Shown here piece after piece: positions 31,970-45,048 of a stretch of DNA of 64,000 nt. The stretch lies in NCBI GenBank assembly GCA_028551475.1, contig CM052360.1, positions 112,501 to 176,500 of the forward strand, in the 5' to 3' direction. Under the pieces are notes generated by a model. That model saw only the letters and a list, made by a program, of their open reading frames with translations, ran no database searches and had not been told where the DNA came from. Position numbers and translations under genes: made by a program. How positions within the stretch are numbered: position 1 is the stretch's first letter; the number at the start of each line of letters is the position of its first letter. The stretch comes from Casuarina equisetifolia (Eukaryota > Streptophyta > Magnoliopsida > Fagales > Casuarinaceae).

Positions 31970-34900
31970 CTACTTGAAGTATGCGGTCTCCAAGGCCCTC
32001 GCCTTCTCCCTTGCAATGGCAGCTTCTTTTCTTCCTGCAAGTTCATAGCCTCTCTCCTGCAGCAAAGATGGAAAATATTGTACCAATTCATGAGTAACAG
32101 CCTATCGCAGAACTTCTTGAAGCTCTTAAAAAGAACAACTAAGCAACGAGCTGACATCAGAGGTTGAGTTATACCAGAAGGCGCCACAAGAAAGGAACTC
32201 CCTCCCTTGCTTTGATCCGCTTCTCGATTAAATCAATTGCTACGATTGAAAGTCCACAGTTATGAAAAACGAGAGCCACTCTAAGTTAAACGGCTACACT
32301 AGATCTCTTACCCTTCACTGCTTGTCCAGTATTCAGCAACATAGTGTACCAGACTTCGTTGAATACATCAACTTGTTCATCGGATGCCCCAATCATCTAA
32401 ACATAAAATCCATTTTAAGAAAACCTACCGTGTGAAAAGATATCATCAAGGGACTTTGGGGCACATATATTAGTACTAGTATGATCATACCTTGCAGTTT
32501 TTGGCATCAAACTCCGGACCAAGCAATTCAAGTACCATTTTGTCATTTCCAACCCCGTACTCATACAGGGCTTCTGCAAGCTGGGAAACACCAAATATGA
32601 AGAGCAAATAAATTTTCAGAAGCGAATGTCTTTTTTCTTTTTCCCTCTTTTTGGACTAAGCTATATACAAGTTCCAAGTAGAAATATTAAAAGTGCGCCA
32701 CAAACAATAAAGTGCATACACACCACAAATCAAATTGAGCAAATCTTGTCTCTATAACAAATAAAGACGTAAGTTTTTAATTTTAAAGCTAAAATCATAA
32801 TTTTATTTGAATGACAAATAGATCTATTTGTTGAAACTTTAATTTAGTTTCGATAGGAGATTTATAACTTATCATGTTGTTCATCTCCTCACAGAGAAGG
32901 AGATGAGAAGGGGAAGGAGAAAGAAGAGCTAGTATGGAGAGCTCCACCCCCACGTAACGGTCAATGGGATAGGAGCAGTTGGAGTGACCTTGCCCTTGAT
33001 TTCTCTACGGGATGAGAACTCGAACCTTACAGAGAGTGATAAGTGTGGAGAGCTCCACTCTTATACAGCTTTATGGAAGGCAGAGTCCCTTCATAGGGTT
33101 AAGCCACCTTGTAGAGGTATGTGAGGTTGAAGACTCCATTTGGACCTACCGTAACAAAGGGTATCTCTTCATCCTCGCATACCATTAAAATGATGAGCAG
33201 GTTAGAACCGTCATCATTATCTCCTTTGTGGAGAGAGACTCTCCATCTCCACTGTCCCATCTGTTACACGAGTGAAGGTTGAGCTACCTTCCATCAACTG
33301 CTTTCATATAGGCATAGTGGGGATTAATGGGATGGATCTCCAATTCTCATTCTTTTTTCCTCTTTTCTTTTAATTTTTGGAACAATCAATCAAGTGGCTT
33401 GCTCACATGTATCTATCTATATGCGTCACATCTTCCTTGGTTTCTCATTGGAGCAAAACTTCGGATATAGATTGTCAATGATAAAAGCCCGGTTCCTTAT
33501 TTGTCACCAAAGTAAAACTTAAGGACTCTCAGGACAATTTCCTTCATATTATTCGTAATTTCCTGATATCTCCTTGTGATAGACATAAAGCTGAAGTCCC
33601 TAGAAAATGTTTACTTTTTCCTGGTGTTCTGTGGGAGAGTTCATTCCCCACATATGTAAGAAGGCAAGTAGTAATTGCTCCAATCCCCTGTTGCCCCATC
33701 AATAAAGTTTGGTAAAGCTGTGTGATGTGACCAATAAAAACTAACGGCAGCCCATGAAGAGAAAACAGAGAACAGCCAATTAGATAAACAAATCACTTTT
33801 ATGGCAAAGGAAACAGCAATCAGGACAAACCAGCATTCCTCTCTGCATTAGTTGTTGCTTTTTCTTGCTCGTCTCGGAGAATCTACAAGAAAAGAATGTT
33901 CCAATAAGTTAATTGTTGAGTTGTGTTTAAACAGGTCTTTATTAAAGAGGATAAGATCCTTTGAACCTGGATTTCAATCCCTTCAGGAGATCTTCTGCCT
34001 TGGACAACTCTCTAGTACAAGCCAAGGCCCACACTATCAAGGAATCAAGGTGCCACTCTAGATACCAGTTTGCCTGGATATTATGATGCACATATCAGAT
34101 ATTACAGAAGATTAACTTGTTGGTCGTGATGAAATCTATTATGGCACATAGAGATACCATTTTCAGGTACCTATCAAGCAAAGAGGAAATACACCATCTT
34201 AGTGAATTTACATCTTATATACGTGCTTCAATTCAAGTTCACATAAAGCTTGTCCACATTATAGTTCTGGTAATCGCTTAAGTGATACATTAGTGCTTCA
34301 CAAAAATCTACGCTATCTACGTGAACAGATGGTACATGAACTTTCATATTCTTTGGTCAATTTAGAAAGGGCATTCCTAGACAAAACGAACCGAAATGGC
34401 GGTTGTGGACTAGAAAAAAAATGAAAGAAAGTTATTATGCACCAAGTCTGATAAAGAGAAGCAGTTGTTCAGTTACGCCTTACAGTGATACTCAAAATGG
34501 AGAAATTAAGTAGTATAATAAACAGTGACTACTTAAAGTTTGAGAACAAGCTCCCCCTTTAGTCTTTACGCTAATAATTTTGTTTGAGAGTTTGATTTCC
34601 TTTCAAGTAGTGGCATGATATGAACATAATACGCAGTTATTCCACAAATGCCAACAGATTCAAGATAAGATCTTGAGAATCACTGTACAAGACACAATCA
34701 CACGCTTGATTTTTCAGTTAAGGGGCTGTTTTGGAAGCAATAACTGGCCAGCCTACTAGAGTCGAGAATAATTATCTTCATTTAACATTCTGTTAAGGGG
34801 CTATCTGAACTTCAGCCTTATACAATTGAAATATGTAAGATTATGTTCCATAAACATGTGATGACTTACATAGTCATAGCACTTTTTCTGATCGAAATAT

Positions 34901-37751
34901 AAAACAAGTATAACTGGATTGTTAACCCTGTTAAGAATCAATTGCCTGACTTATCCCCTAGTATTAAGTGTAACTCAGATGCTCATTAATCAAATTATTA
35001 GATGTACAGTTTTTATCGTAAGGGTGATGCATTGTAGCTCACTTGGTCTGTCAAGCAACCGGCTAAGATCTGGAGACGGTCCTCGGAGGCATTGATTTCA
35101 CCTCGTACATACAGTCGTAGTAACAAACCAAGAGCATTTAAGTATACCTAAATGCTGAAGAAGTTAGGACTCGGGGACTAGTAAGATTTGAAGGAAAAAA
35201 AGAACAGGAGAAAGTGGCTTTTATTTAAGTTACATGAAACAATATACCTCTGGATGCACAGCATCACTTTTTTCCAACTCCTTCCAAATACATTGATCGT
35301 ATATTTCTAAGACTCTTTGAATTGGAGAATTACCTTCCAAGTAGCAAAGAGCTACATGCCACCAATTATGTGTCAACCTGGAGACTAGAGACTTTTAGGA
35401 CATCAAAAGCTGCAGGAAAGAGGCTAAGATTCATGGCCAAGTACTATTTAGAAGAGTTAATATCCATACATGAATGATGAACAAGAACTCCAAGAACATG
35501 AGCATCCTTCCATGAACTCTACTGCCTCTTTAAAGTGACACTTATGCTGTAGAACATGGCACAACTGCGTAACAAATTCAATGCATTAATAGAAATGAGC
35601 CTTTGGAGGGTAATTAACTAAATCATTCTCACTGCAACCATTTCCAACAGTAATACGAACTACCAATCTAGTTATTCTGAATTATACTTTGCTCAGGTCC
35701 AAAACTTGGAATAATGCTTGTATTCGTATCTATCTTTTCCCAACTTAATAACTTTTCCATGGTCAGGAATTGCAAAGCTTAATTGCTAAAACTACAGAGC
35801 TTAAGTACAAGCATTGAACTAGAATCCCATTATACAAAAAGCAAAGATCTCATCTTCATCACTCGTATCTAATAATGGAGGAAGTAACAAGTCAACTGAA
35901 GTAAACAGCTCGAGGAACCAATCTCTTTAGGCATAAAGAGTAGTAAATTATGCATTTTAAATCAACCCAAAAGATGATAGCTCACTGCATGTTGTGCCCA
36001 ACAGTCTTGCTTGTTAATCTCGAATCCCTTATTTGCAGCTACCTCTGCATCTGCCATTCGATCAACCTCCAGCAAAGGAAAAGCAAGCATGCCATATATG
36101 TAATTCTCTTCTTGATTTTTTGGTAGAACCTGTTGAATATACAAATCATGAAGGCCAAACGGATGTGAAATAACTGAAACATGAATTGCAATTACATCAA
36201 ATGTCAAATCATATAGCATTATACTTTGCTAATCTCTCGCTACATGCATGTGCAAAAAGACCTACAAGAAAATTCTTCAATAATTTCAAGAAATAACAAT
36301 GAAACGGCACCTGTTGAACAAGACTCAAGGACAGATCAGGTCTACCCATGTAAAAGCATAGCACTTGGGCCCTCTTCAGAGACACCAGATCTCTTGGAAA
36401 ATCTTTTAAGAGCTGCAAAATTTAAAGAAATTGTATTAAACAAGAAATTTGCTGCCATTTAAAATAGTATCCTAAATAAAATCAGCAATTAAGTTTGGAG
36501 CTCCTATCAATTAGTTGACCACAGAGTTCCGCTCCAGGTTTTTAGCATTACTGACCCGTTCTTTAATATAACAAATCTGTGCATAAACCATGCAATTCTG
36601 TATAATTAGAGCTTGAACAAAGATAGGACTCTTAACCATGACAAGCAAGATTGATTTCATGCAACCATCATTTTTAAGTATCATATATTTTAACTTACTG
36701 TACTGGGGCCTTGGGTTTTAAATAGTTTCAAACACATTGCTAGTTCATTGACAGCGCAACAGTTATGCCCAATGCATATTTAGATGTATTAATGTGATCA
36801 ATAAGGAATACCATATTCTCCCGGAACGAGACAGGTTAATCATGAAAAACCACCAATTTTGGTAAACAATCATAGCACAATCAGTGAGCCAACGTGGCAG
36901 TTTCTAGAGTATTTTGTGGGAGTCATTCTTTCTTCTTTTCTGTCACAACGTGGATATTAAAACTGACAATTATTTAGTAAATAATTTAAATGCATTCATT
37001 TCCAGCGCTATTTATTAAGATGCTATTAGATGATTTAATTATATGAGAAATTTCATTCTAAAAGTTTAAGAATTACGAGGAAACACGCGGCAGAATATAA
37101 ACTGCAATTCAGAAAAAAGGAGTAGAAGAGATTGAAAAATAGACCACTATACAAGGAAAGGTATTTTCATAAGTACCCTGGCACACCTTAGAATGTAACT
37201 CGATAGCGACATCGTCGTCTCTATCTTCAGATATCAAATAATTGACAACATCAAAAACTGCTTTCTCATACTTAGTAGCTTGCTCCTGTGGGTAACGGAA
37301 CCCAACATGAAAAATCAGAAAGGAAAAAAGGGGGAAAAAAGAAAAGAAGAAGATACATATCTAATCGTAATAGAGAGACTTACAAGGCGTGACTTAGCCG
37401 CTTGGAGATAGAAAGGAGCTCGGGAAGGATCGGAGGAGCAGAGAAAATGAGCTGCCAAAATGTTAGCCAACACGCAGTGTTCGTCATGGACCGGGGCTTC
37501 CAGAATCACTGACCTCTCTCTTCCATAACTAAGCACCTTCCATATAATTCATCAGCCAGAAACATCAACCCGTTTCAGATTTTGATTTACAATTCGAAAT
37601 CAACGAAAGAATAAATTAAAAGAAACCGAGACTAAGGCAGAAGAGAGCGTGGGAGACTGACCTGGTGGTAGAACTCGTTGATAGCAGTGATACAAGAATC
37701 CGAGGAGGTCCTGACCTCGTACCCCCATCTATCCAGTTTCAATCCGTCCAT
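31970..37751 (-). CDS. TPR protein of the TTC38 family
   Basis: Fourteen minus-strand exons (37751-37662, 37536-37384, 37285-37187, 36412-36311, 36129-35986, 35564-35470, 35377-35248, 35147-35043, 34073-33967, 33882-33831, 32580-32491, 32396-32312, 32239-32175, 32056-31970). Every border is GT-AG and all phases close, giving 467 residues, close to human TTC38 (469). The protein starts MDGLKLDRWGYEVRTSSDSC. It holds degenerate tetratricopeptide repeats such as CVLANILAAHFLCSSDPSRA, LLEVDRMADAEVAANKGFEI and HNWWHVALCYLEGN, and ends RALETAYFK. TTC38 proteins are conserved from bacteria to plants and animals; their biochemical role is not established. No signal or membrane segment is seen. The intron between exons 10 and 11 (1.25 kb) contains an unidentified, less AT-rich insert. 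Confidence 0.92.
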
Positions 37752-37752
37752 C

Positions 37753-37775
37753 CCTCTCTCTCTCTCTCTCTCTCT
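37753..37775. repeat. (CT)n microsatellite in the TTC38-like leader
   Basis: About eleven CT units (GA on the coding strand) end two bases upstream of the start codon of the TTC38-like gene, so they are in its 5' untranslated region or core promoter. Confidence 0.85.
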
Positions 37776-38034
37776 GTGTCGGTGTCCAAGGTTATGCAAA
37801 AGAAGGGTGCGGAGGACCCCAAATGATTTTTTTTTTCTTTTTTAATAAGTTTCTCGCGGCCAAGATGCTCCGTGGACTCCGACGGGAACGGAGACTCCGA
37901 AGTCGTACAAAATTGGATTTTCTTACCGAAAATCCCTACTGCATTCTCCTGTCGCAGTCTTTCTTAGCATGCAGCCTGCTTGCCAACTAGATCAGATTCT
38001 GCGTTGTCTAACGCGCTCAGGATGAGGACATCGA

Positions 38035-38706
38035 TGTTGGACTATTTCTTATAGTCCTTATAAGTGGGCTTATATCAATGAGAATTATAAAGTCATTAAA
38101 CTCATTTTAAATAAATGTTTTATAATCCATTCATATGAAACATATTGGATTCTTAATTGTCAAATATGAGACTGGCTACTGTAGGTCAGTGCCTGTTATA
38201 TAGAATCGTGATGAATGAGACTATATAAATGACACATTAAGTAATTGGTTAGATCTCTCCTTTAGCTCTTCATTCATACATTGATGATTCACATTAGTGA
38301 ATATCCTATATCATTGGTAAGTTAAGGGGTGATTATAATTTCAACTCATTCAGTGGAATATGGGTGTATTAAGTCATTATAGCCTTCTCCGACACGTCAC
38401 GCACTACCACTTTCTTTTTACAAAAAAGCGCACGCACATAAAATAATAGTAAGTGTGAGAAGGCTTACTCGATCTTACTCGTTGCCTTGCACCCCTACGT
38501 ACTCTTACTTGATCTTCAGCGAATCAAGGCTATCTCATCAAGCTAGTGACTCAATGTGAGAATAAAGGAGAAGAATCAAGCCACATTCATCTAATATGGA
38601 CAACAAATAAGGTACTTTTCACTCCTAACGTTTTATTATATGTTTGTGTTCTAAATGAGAAGCGAAGATCCTGTGTTAAGCTCGTTTGAGCTTAGATTTT
38701 CCAACA
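38035..38706 (+). repeat. 5' LTR of element A
   Basis: 672 bp, TGTTGGACTATTTC to TTTTCCAACA, with a TATATAA promoter-like box at about 38222. It differs from the 3' LTR by scattered substitutions and a small gap (about 14 bp missing near 38350). Confidence 0.92.
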
Positions 38707-41700
38707 ATTAGTATTGGATCCATAGTTTAGCTTCCATTTAGAGCACAAGTCGAACAAAAATTGGGATTTGAAGCTAGAAATTCAAATTTGAGTTTTCGGG
38801 TTTATGGGTATCCAAATACCTGTTTTGGTCGAACCCGGTACTTAGAGGTCTTTGAACATCAAATCGACCTCACCAGTGGCTAGATCGGTGCCGGATCTAC
38901 TTTTTAGTGCCGTTGGAGGTCTGATTAAAGAAGGGTTGACCCGACCCAAATAGATTTGATCGGGCTTCGCCGCCGTAGGCGGCTTAAGGAGCATAGAAGT
39001 TGTTGCGTTGAGGCCGGTGGACGTCCGTTTTGGGTCGGCATATCTGTTGACGTAGGACTCGCTTCAGGAACTGGCCATTTCAGTGGTGAACCGGCCATAT
39101 CGGCTTGTATCAGCCGAAATATTATATACCAGAACCGGTTTGTACCGGTATCGCCGGTGATTACTTCAGGCGGTGTGTGGAGGCGCATGGGAGGTCAGTT
39201 TTGATGCTGAATTTTGCTGAATTTCTCCTCCAACCATGATCTAGCCTTTGATGTCATTTTTCAGTTTTGTAGTCGTTCTGAAATCCCAATTTTATTGTTA
39301 AATTGTTTGCAATTTTATTAAATGTAAGTAGTTTATGGATGTTAGTTATAAATTTGAATTGTATGTGGCCCTACAGTATTTTTCTAATTTATCTTCAAAT
39401 GTTATGGTCATGTATTACAATGCAATTAATTATTGATTTATTAAGTTCATTATTAATGGCCACAATTTGTTTACATGTGTTTGATTATTTTAATATTTGG
39501 CCATTTGTAGACATTAATGCATGCTTTTCTTCAATTATATTCTCATCATTAATATTAGCATGTGTGTACTATAACACTTATTGAGTGTTGTTAATGATGC
39601 CATTTAAGGACATTTAGTTTATCTCAAGTCCATTATGTTAAATGGCGTATTGATTAAAGTTTACTTAAAGGTGCAATTTAATGACATTTTAGTTTGCCCC
39701 AAGTCCATGACGTTAAATTGCACATTATATTGTGAGTACTCTGTCCCTTGGTGTGAGAAGGTTTTATGATTCAATTAAGGTGTGACCACCAAAGTGGCAC
39801 GTTCTTGGTTGGATTGTGAAATTTCGGTCTTGCATAAGAAAGGGAATGCCTCTAGTTTTGGTGTGTGGTCATTAGCCCAAAGGAGGTGGCTATATACTAC
39901 GGCTTGGAGGTATACATAGCATGGATTTGTTTGTGTGAGTTTAGACTGGTCGGCATGGTCTATGCAGTCCAAAGGCGGTAGGCTACAATGATTGGGATTT
40001 TCTCATAGCCGATGCTATGTGATAGGGACTTGCACGACATCTTATGTATTCTGCCTAAAGGTGTTTGCATGATGGTGTGTGTGTAAGCTCTATGTTGTGG
40101 TACTCATGTGATATTAATATTATTTTCACCATTTGTTAACTATAATGTAATTAAGACTAAGGTTCATACATAATTTGACTTCTATAATAAAAGGAAGGCC
40201 TGAAAATATAGAGTTTTCCACATAAACATTATGATAGAACTCACTTGTTGTTGTGGTGAGGTTGATGTTTATGTAAGTAAAGCATGGTTGAACAGTTGTC
40301 GTATTTGTTTACTGTCCATGAAGATGTCAACCAAGTGTTATTTTAAAATGAGAAATATTAATTTGGGGTGCTCATGTTGTGAGCGAGTGTCAAAGTACTG
40401 GCTCTTACCTCAACATAGCTTGTGTTAAGAGGTTGGATTCCTTGAGAAGGGATCTATAAAATTTATTCTTAAGCATTACTGTAAGTCACAGCAAGGGTGA
40501 AATTCCTGATTGTTGAATATTACAAGAAATATCGGATGTATTAGAAAAGTAATTGTTCTTAGACTATACATATCAATGTTATGATTGTATTATTTATCTT
40601 CCCATTCAGAATAACTTAGAATCTATTCTCTTTAAATTTGGCACTACTATAGTATGTGAACTTGTTATTATAATGGCTCTAACTGAGGTTCCACAAGTCC
40701 CAAGATCATGTTTTAGAAGTTTTACTTAAGTGATTCATTGGGAAGAGGGAATTAACTATTTCTTCAGAGTACCTGGTCTATTTTGGAGAACATAGCAATG
40801 ACATCCGAATTATAGTTGAGTCCCTTATGCATTTCAAGTTTTAAAACGTTGTGATAAATCAAGTCACTCTCTATTGTTTCTTTTGTTAGAAAAGAGGTCA
40901 TATGAAGATAAAATGCAATGCTTTTATGACTCAATTGGCAAAGCACCTAGGTAAAGGTTATTATCCTCCTATCTTGGTTTGTGAATCAAATTTATTTCAA
41001 GCACCCTTTAGTTTTTGGCGTCTTGGCTGTAAAGCAAATAAACATGTTGTTTAGTCACTTCAGGAGTTCACAAACAGGAGGAAAACATAAACAGATAAGG
41101 AATACTTTTCAATTGGGAACTATAAGTTGTTAATGTAATAACTTATGGAGATAGAGTTGGCAATTGCATTCAGTTTGACAATTTTATGGCTTATGCTTAT
41201 CTCCTTATGTAATTTTGTGCTACTTCTAGTATTGTATAGAATGTTCCCAAAAGGAACTTTACTTAGGTACAAGTCTCATACAGTATAGCATAAGAGACTT
41301 GGTTATATTTTGGGCCATATAAAGTCATACTATGTTGTAAAGAGGGCAATGCAGTATAATTTAAAGGCTAATTTGCTTAGTATTTGAGGAATTGTGATAT
41401 TGTTGATTAATTTACTATGCTAGCTAGTCTTGTACAACATGATGTGTGGATCTAATATATACAACTTTGTGTATTCTCTGTTGAGTATCTGGCAAGGTTA
41501 TTTGATTAAGGTCTAATGAGTTATGAATATATAAAGAATTATTGAGTTATAGATGGCTAAGTTTCTGGATTTTGATATTACACAGAGATGTAGCAATTTT
41601 CAGACCATGGAAGCATTGAAGATATTGATACTTTTATGTCCTTCATTCATTCATATGGATCTAGAGTCTTGAACATTATCCCATAGCTTTATTGAGGGAT

Positions 41701-43707
41701 CCTTGTTGTGCACCACGTGTAGCCAACAATTGGTGCAAGGATCTTTCTTCCACAGATTGGATGGCTTGAGAGGGCATTTGTGAAATTAGCTATAAGGGAT
41801 TGGTGGTTGTGGTTATTTAAATCTGATTAAGAAGACTCCTTTAGTATAAGATCCATTAGAGAAAGTTTATACATATTTCATCTATACATCATGGTTTATT
41901 TGGGAGAACGTGATCATTATATTGAAGTTTTGTTGATCCAGTTACTTATGCAGAAGTTGTTTATTATCTCTAGTCAGAATTATAAATCAGTGGGAGTGTA
42001 CCTAAAATCAGTGGGAATATACCACATTTAGATTCTTTTTTGTCATTTTGTATTGATATATTGCTTATGAGCAATTACAAGTGGTTACTCCATACAGTAA
42101 AATAATTTGATTTGACGGATCTTGGTGAGATGATGTTTGTCCTTGACATGTTGGTCCATTGGGATTGTTTTTACTATTCATTAGATCGTTCTTAGAGAGA
42201 ATATATACATTATATTCTTCAAGGTTCAATATAAATAATTGTAAATTTTGAAAATATTTCAGTTATTGAAAATTATGGAGAACCTTGTACAGTGCCCTAA
42301 AATAAAGTTGAGAACAAGTTTATTTAAACTAGTTCATTGACTAGTTTTATATGTAGTATGGTATGTCCTAAGCCATTCTTGCTTATGTTGTGAAATACTT
42401 AAAGGGACAAAAGGTTATCTGTTGACCTGTACATGCGTAGATTACATACAATTGTGTTGGTATACCATTTGGACTTTACTTATTGTAAAGTTGTTTAGTA
42501 ATCTACATTTAGAGATGTGTTTATATACTAATAGGGCAGTATTTCAGTAAATATAATTTAGTACTATTTTAGTATTTCAGCCATGCATACAGAATTTATA
42601 GCATGCTATACAGTTGTTACTTCAAAATTTCAATTATTATTATTTGGAAATTTCCATATATGTTACTTTAGTAATGAACCTCTTACAGTAATTGATAACC
42701 TCATACAGTATTGACAAGCTTTTAAGAGCTGTCAGATTTATATGAAAGTTGACAAAATTGTTTCAATTGCTAGACTTATTCAGTTATATATTACCATGCA
42801 TAAAATTTATTCCATAACCTAATTGTTAGGCACAGTGTGGATGGAATTCCCGGTTGCTGCTAATATCATTATTAGGCATGGCACTGAGTGGCTAGGTTCC
42901 CTTCGCTTATGATATTTTATAGGTCTAAGCATGTAATAATGTAATTCTTAACCATTCATAAAGGGTTAAGATAGGTGACACCATAGTAAAGGACATTATT
43001 GCAGATGCCATATTGTTTGACCCACTATTAAATCTCTTGATTTGAATTTTGAAATGATGTCATCCGGATGAGTATATAAGCATCTTAGGATGCTATTGAT
43101 TAGTGGGAGTTTTTATGTCTTTACTGTGGACTACAGTTGCATCTGTGTTGTCTACCATAAGGTAAACTTGCTTTTGAGATATATATGTTGATAACCTGCA
43201 AAACACATAGGTGTTTTATGTGACAGGTTGAAACGTGCATGCACAAACTATTTATATGTATCTATATATCCATATATATCTCTCCTGGTATGGTTGGGGG
43301 CATTTTATTCAACATTAAAGGCCATACTATTTTAGAATGTCTTGTACTATAATATTATTAAGCTCACTTTCAATTATATAAGACATTCCAAAAAATTCTC
43401 ACTTAAGTGATTGAGAATTGGATCAACAACAAAGGATGATACCTTCAGATTTTGTATCATCAAGTTGCCATACTATCATATTGGCTCTACCTCCATAGAG
43501 TGGAAGGCTTTTGTAATTGTAGGTGTCGTTGTGTTGTTTCTAGGATGTAGTTATTGCCACAGTTCGGAGTTGGAAGCTCTATGTGACAGAGTTGACTTTT
43601 AAGGGTCGTCTCAGGACTCAACCTATGTGCGCATATTTTCATAATTTTTTTTTAAAAAAATCTTTTCATTATTTCAAATTTTCATTGTTATAGCCCAAGT
43701 GGGAGAT

Positions 43708-44393
43708 TGTTTGACTATTTCTTATAGTCCTTACTGAAGTGGGCTTTTACCAATGGGAATTATAAAGTCACTAAACTCATTTTGAATAAATGTTTTATAG
43801 TCCATTCATATAAAACATATTGGATTCTTAATTGTCAAATATGAAACTAGCTAGTGTAGACCAGTGCCTATTATATAGAACCGTGATGAGTGGGACTATA
43901 TAAATGATACATTCAATAATTGGCTAGATTCCTCTTTTAGCTCTCCATTCATACATTGATGATTCACATTAGTAAAGATCCTACATCATTGGTAAGTTAA
44001 GGGGTGATTAGAATTTCAACTCATTCAATGGTGTAATCATAAATATGGGTGTATTAAGTCATTATAGCCTTCTCCGACATGTCACACACTACCACTTTCT
44101 TTTTACAAAAAGGCACACACACACACAAAAGAATAGTAAGTGTGAGAAGGCTTACCCGATCTTACCCGTTGCCTTGCACCCCTACGTACTCTTACTTGAT
44201 CTTTAGCAAATCAAGGCTATCTCATCAAGCTAGTGACTAAAGGAAAGAATAAAGGAGAAGAATCAAGCCACATTCATCTAGTATGGACAACAAATAAGGT
44301 ACTTTTCTCTTTTAACGTTTTATTATATGTTTGTGTTCTAAATGAGAAGCGAAGATCCTGTGTTGAGCTCATTTGAGCTCAGATTTTCCAACA
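43708..44393 (+). repeat. 3' LTR of element A
   Basis: 686 bp, TGTTTGACTATTTC to TTTTCCAACA, with CTATATAAA at about 43895. It is preceded by the purine tract and followed by the target duplication ATCGA. Confidence 0.92.
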
Positions 44394-44398
44394 ATCGA

Positions 44399-45048
44399 TG
44401 CGATGCCCCCTCCAGCACCGACACATGACTTTACCCTCAGATTACGATATCCTTGTCTAGTAGTTTATAATTTTTACTTCCTTGGAGGCCAAAGTCAAGC
44501 GTCAAATTCATATTAGAATATCTTAATAATTTATTCTTTGCTCGTCTTATCTTAGCATGGATTTGCCTTTGTTTGTTTTTTTTTAAATAAAGATAATATC
44601 CTTATATTTTATATTGATAACACAACAAATTAAAGTGTGAAGCCTATTAGAAAAATATATAGAAAATCCAATGGTAATCTTCCTTTTTGTTTTATTCTTT
44701 AAATACATGTATTTATGTTTTGCAAGTGGTATTTAATTGTGAAAATATTTCTTTAATATTTCTTTCTTTCTTTGTGGTTGAAACCCGGATTATCTTTGTG
44801 ATTTAGATTCCTTTATTCTTTCCTAAGACATAAATAGTAAGGGTTTTAAGATTCCTCGCATAGTGTGTTTTAGGGTAGATTTCTCGTGTAGGCTAGTTGT
44901 TGTTTCTCTTTAGTTGTGGGCTTGTATGGCCTTATGTCTTTTGACAGGTTCCTACAAAAGCTAAGGGGGTGAAGAGTTGATTTTCTGGGTAATGGTGCGG
45001 TGAAAAGCTAAGGCAAAACATCCTGACGACGTGCAAAAACGATGGAAT
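44399..45048. other. Spacer between elements A and C
   Basis: AT-rich sequence without a recognised gene or repeat; probably older intergenic DNA into which both elements inserted. Confidence 0.45.

Larger units (their letters stand above)
38035..44393 (+). mobile_element. LTR retrotransposon A, Copia type, both LTRs present, coding region decayed
   Basis: Two LTRs (38035-38706 and 43708-44393) begin TG and end CCAACA, and the element is flanked by the exact 5 bp duplication ATCGA (38030-38034 and 44394-44398). A primer-binding-site-like TAGTATTGGATCC, a worn form of the initiator tRNA-Met complement, follows the left LTR, and a purine tract AAGTGGGAGAT precedes the right one, so the element reads on the plus strand. 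Coding remnants are reverse transcriptase (FDLTDLGEMMFVLDMLVHWD at about 42106-42168), YVVKYLKGQK near 42390, and RNase H (MHTEFIACYT at about 42583). All are broken by stops, so it cannot move on its own. Confidence 0.92.
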
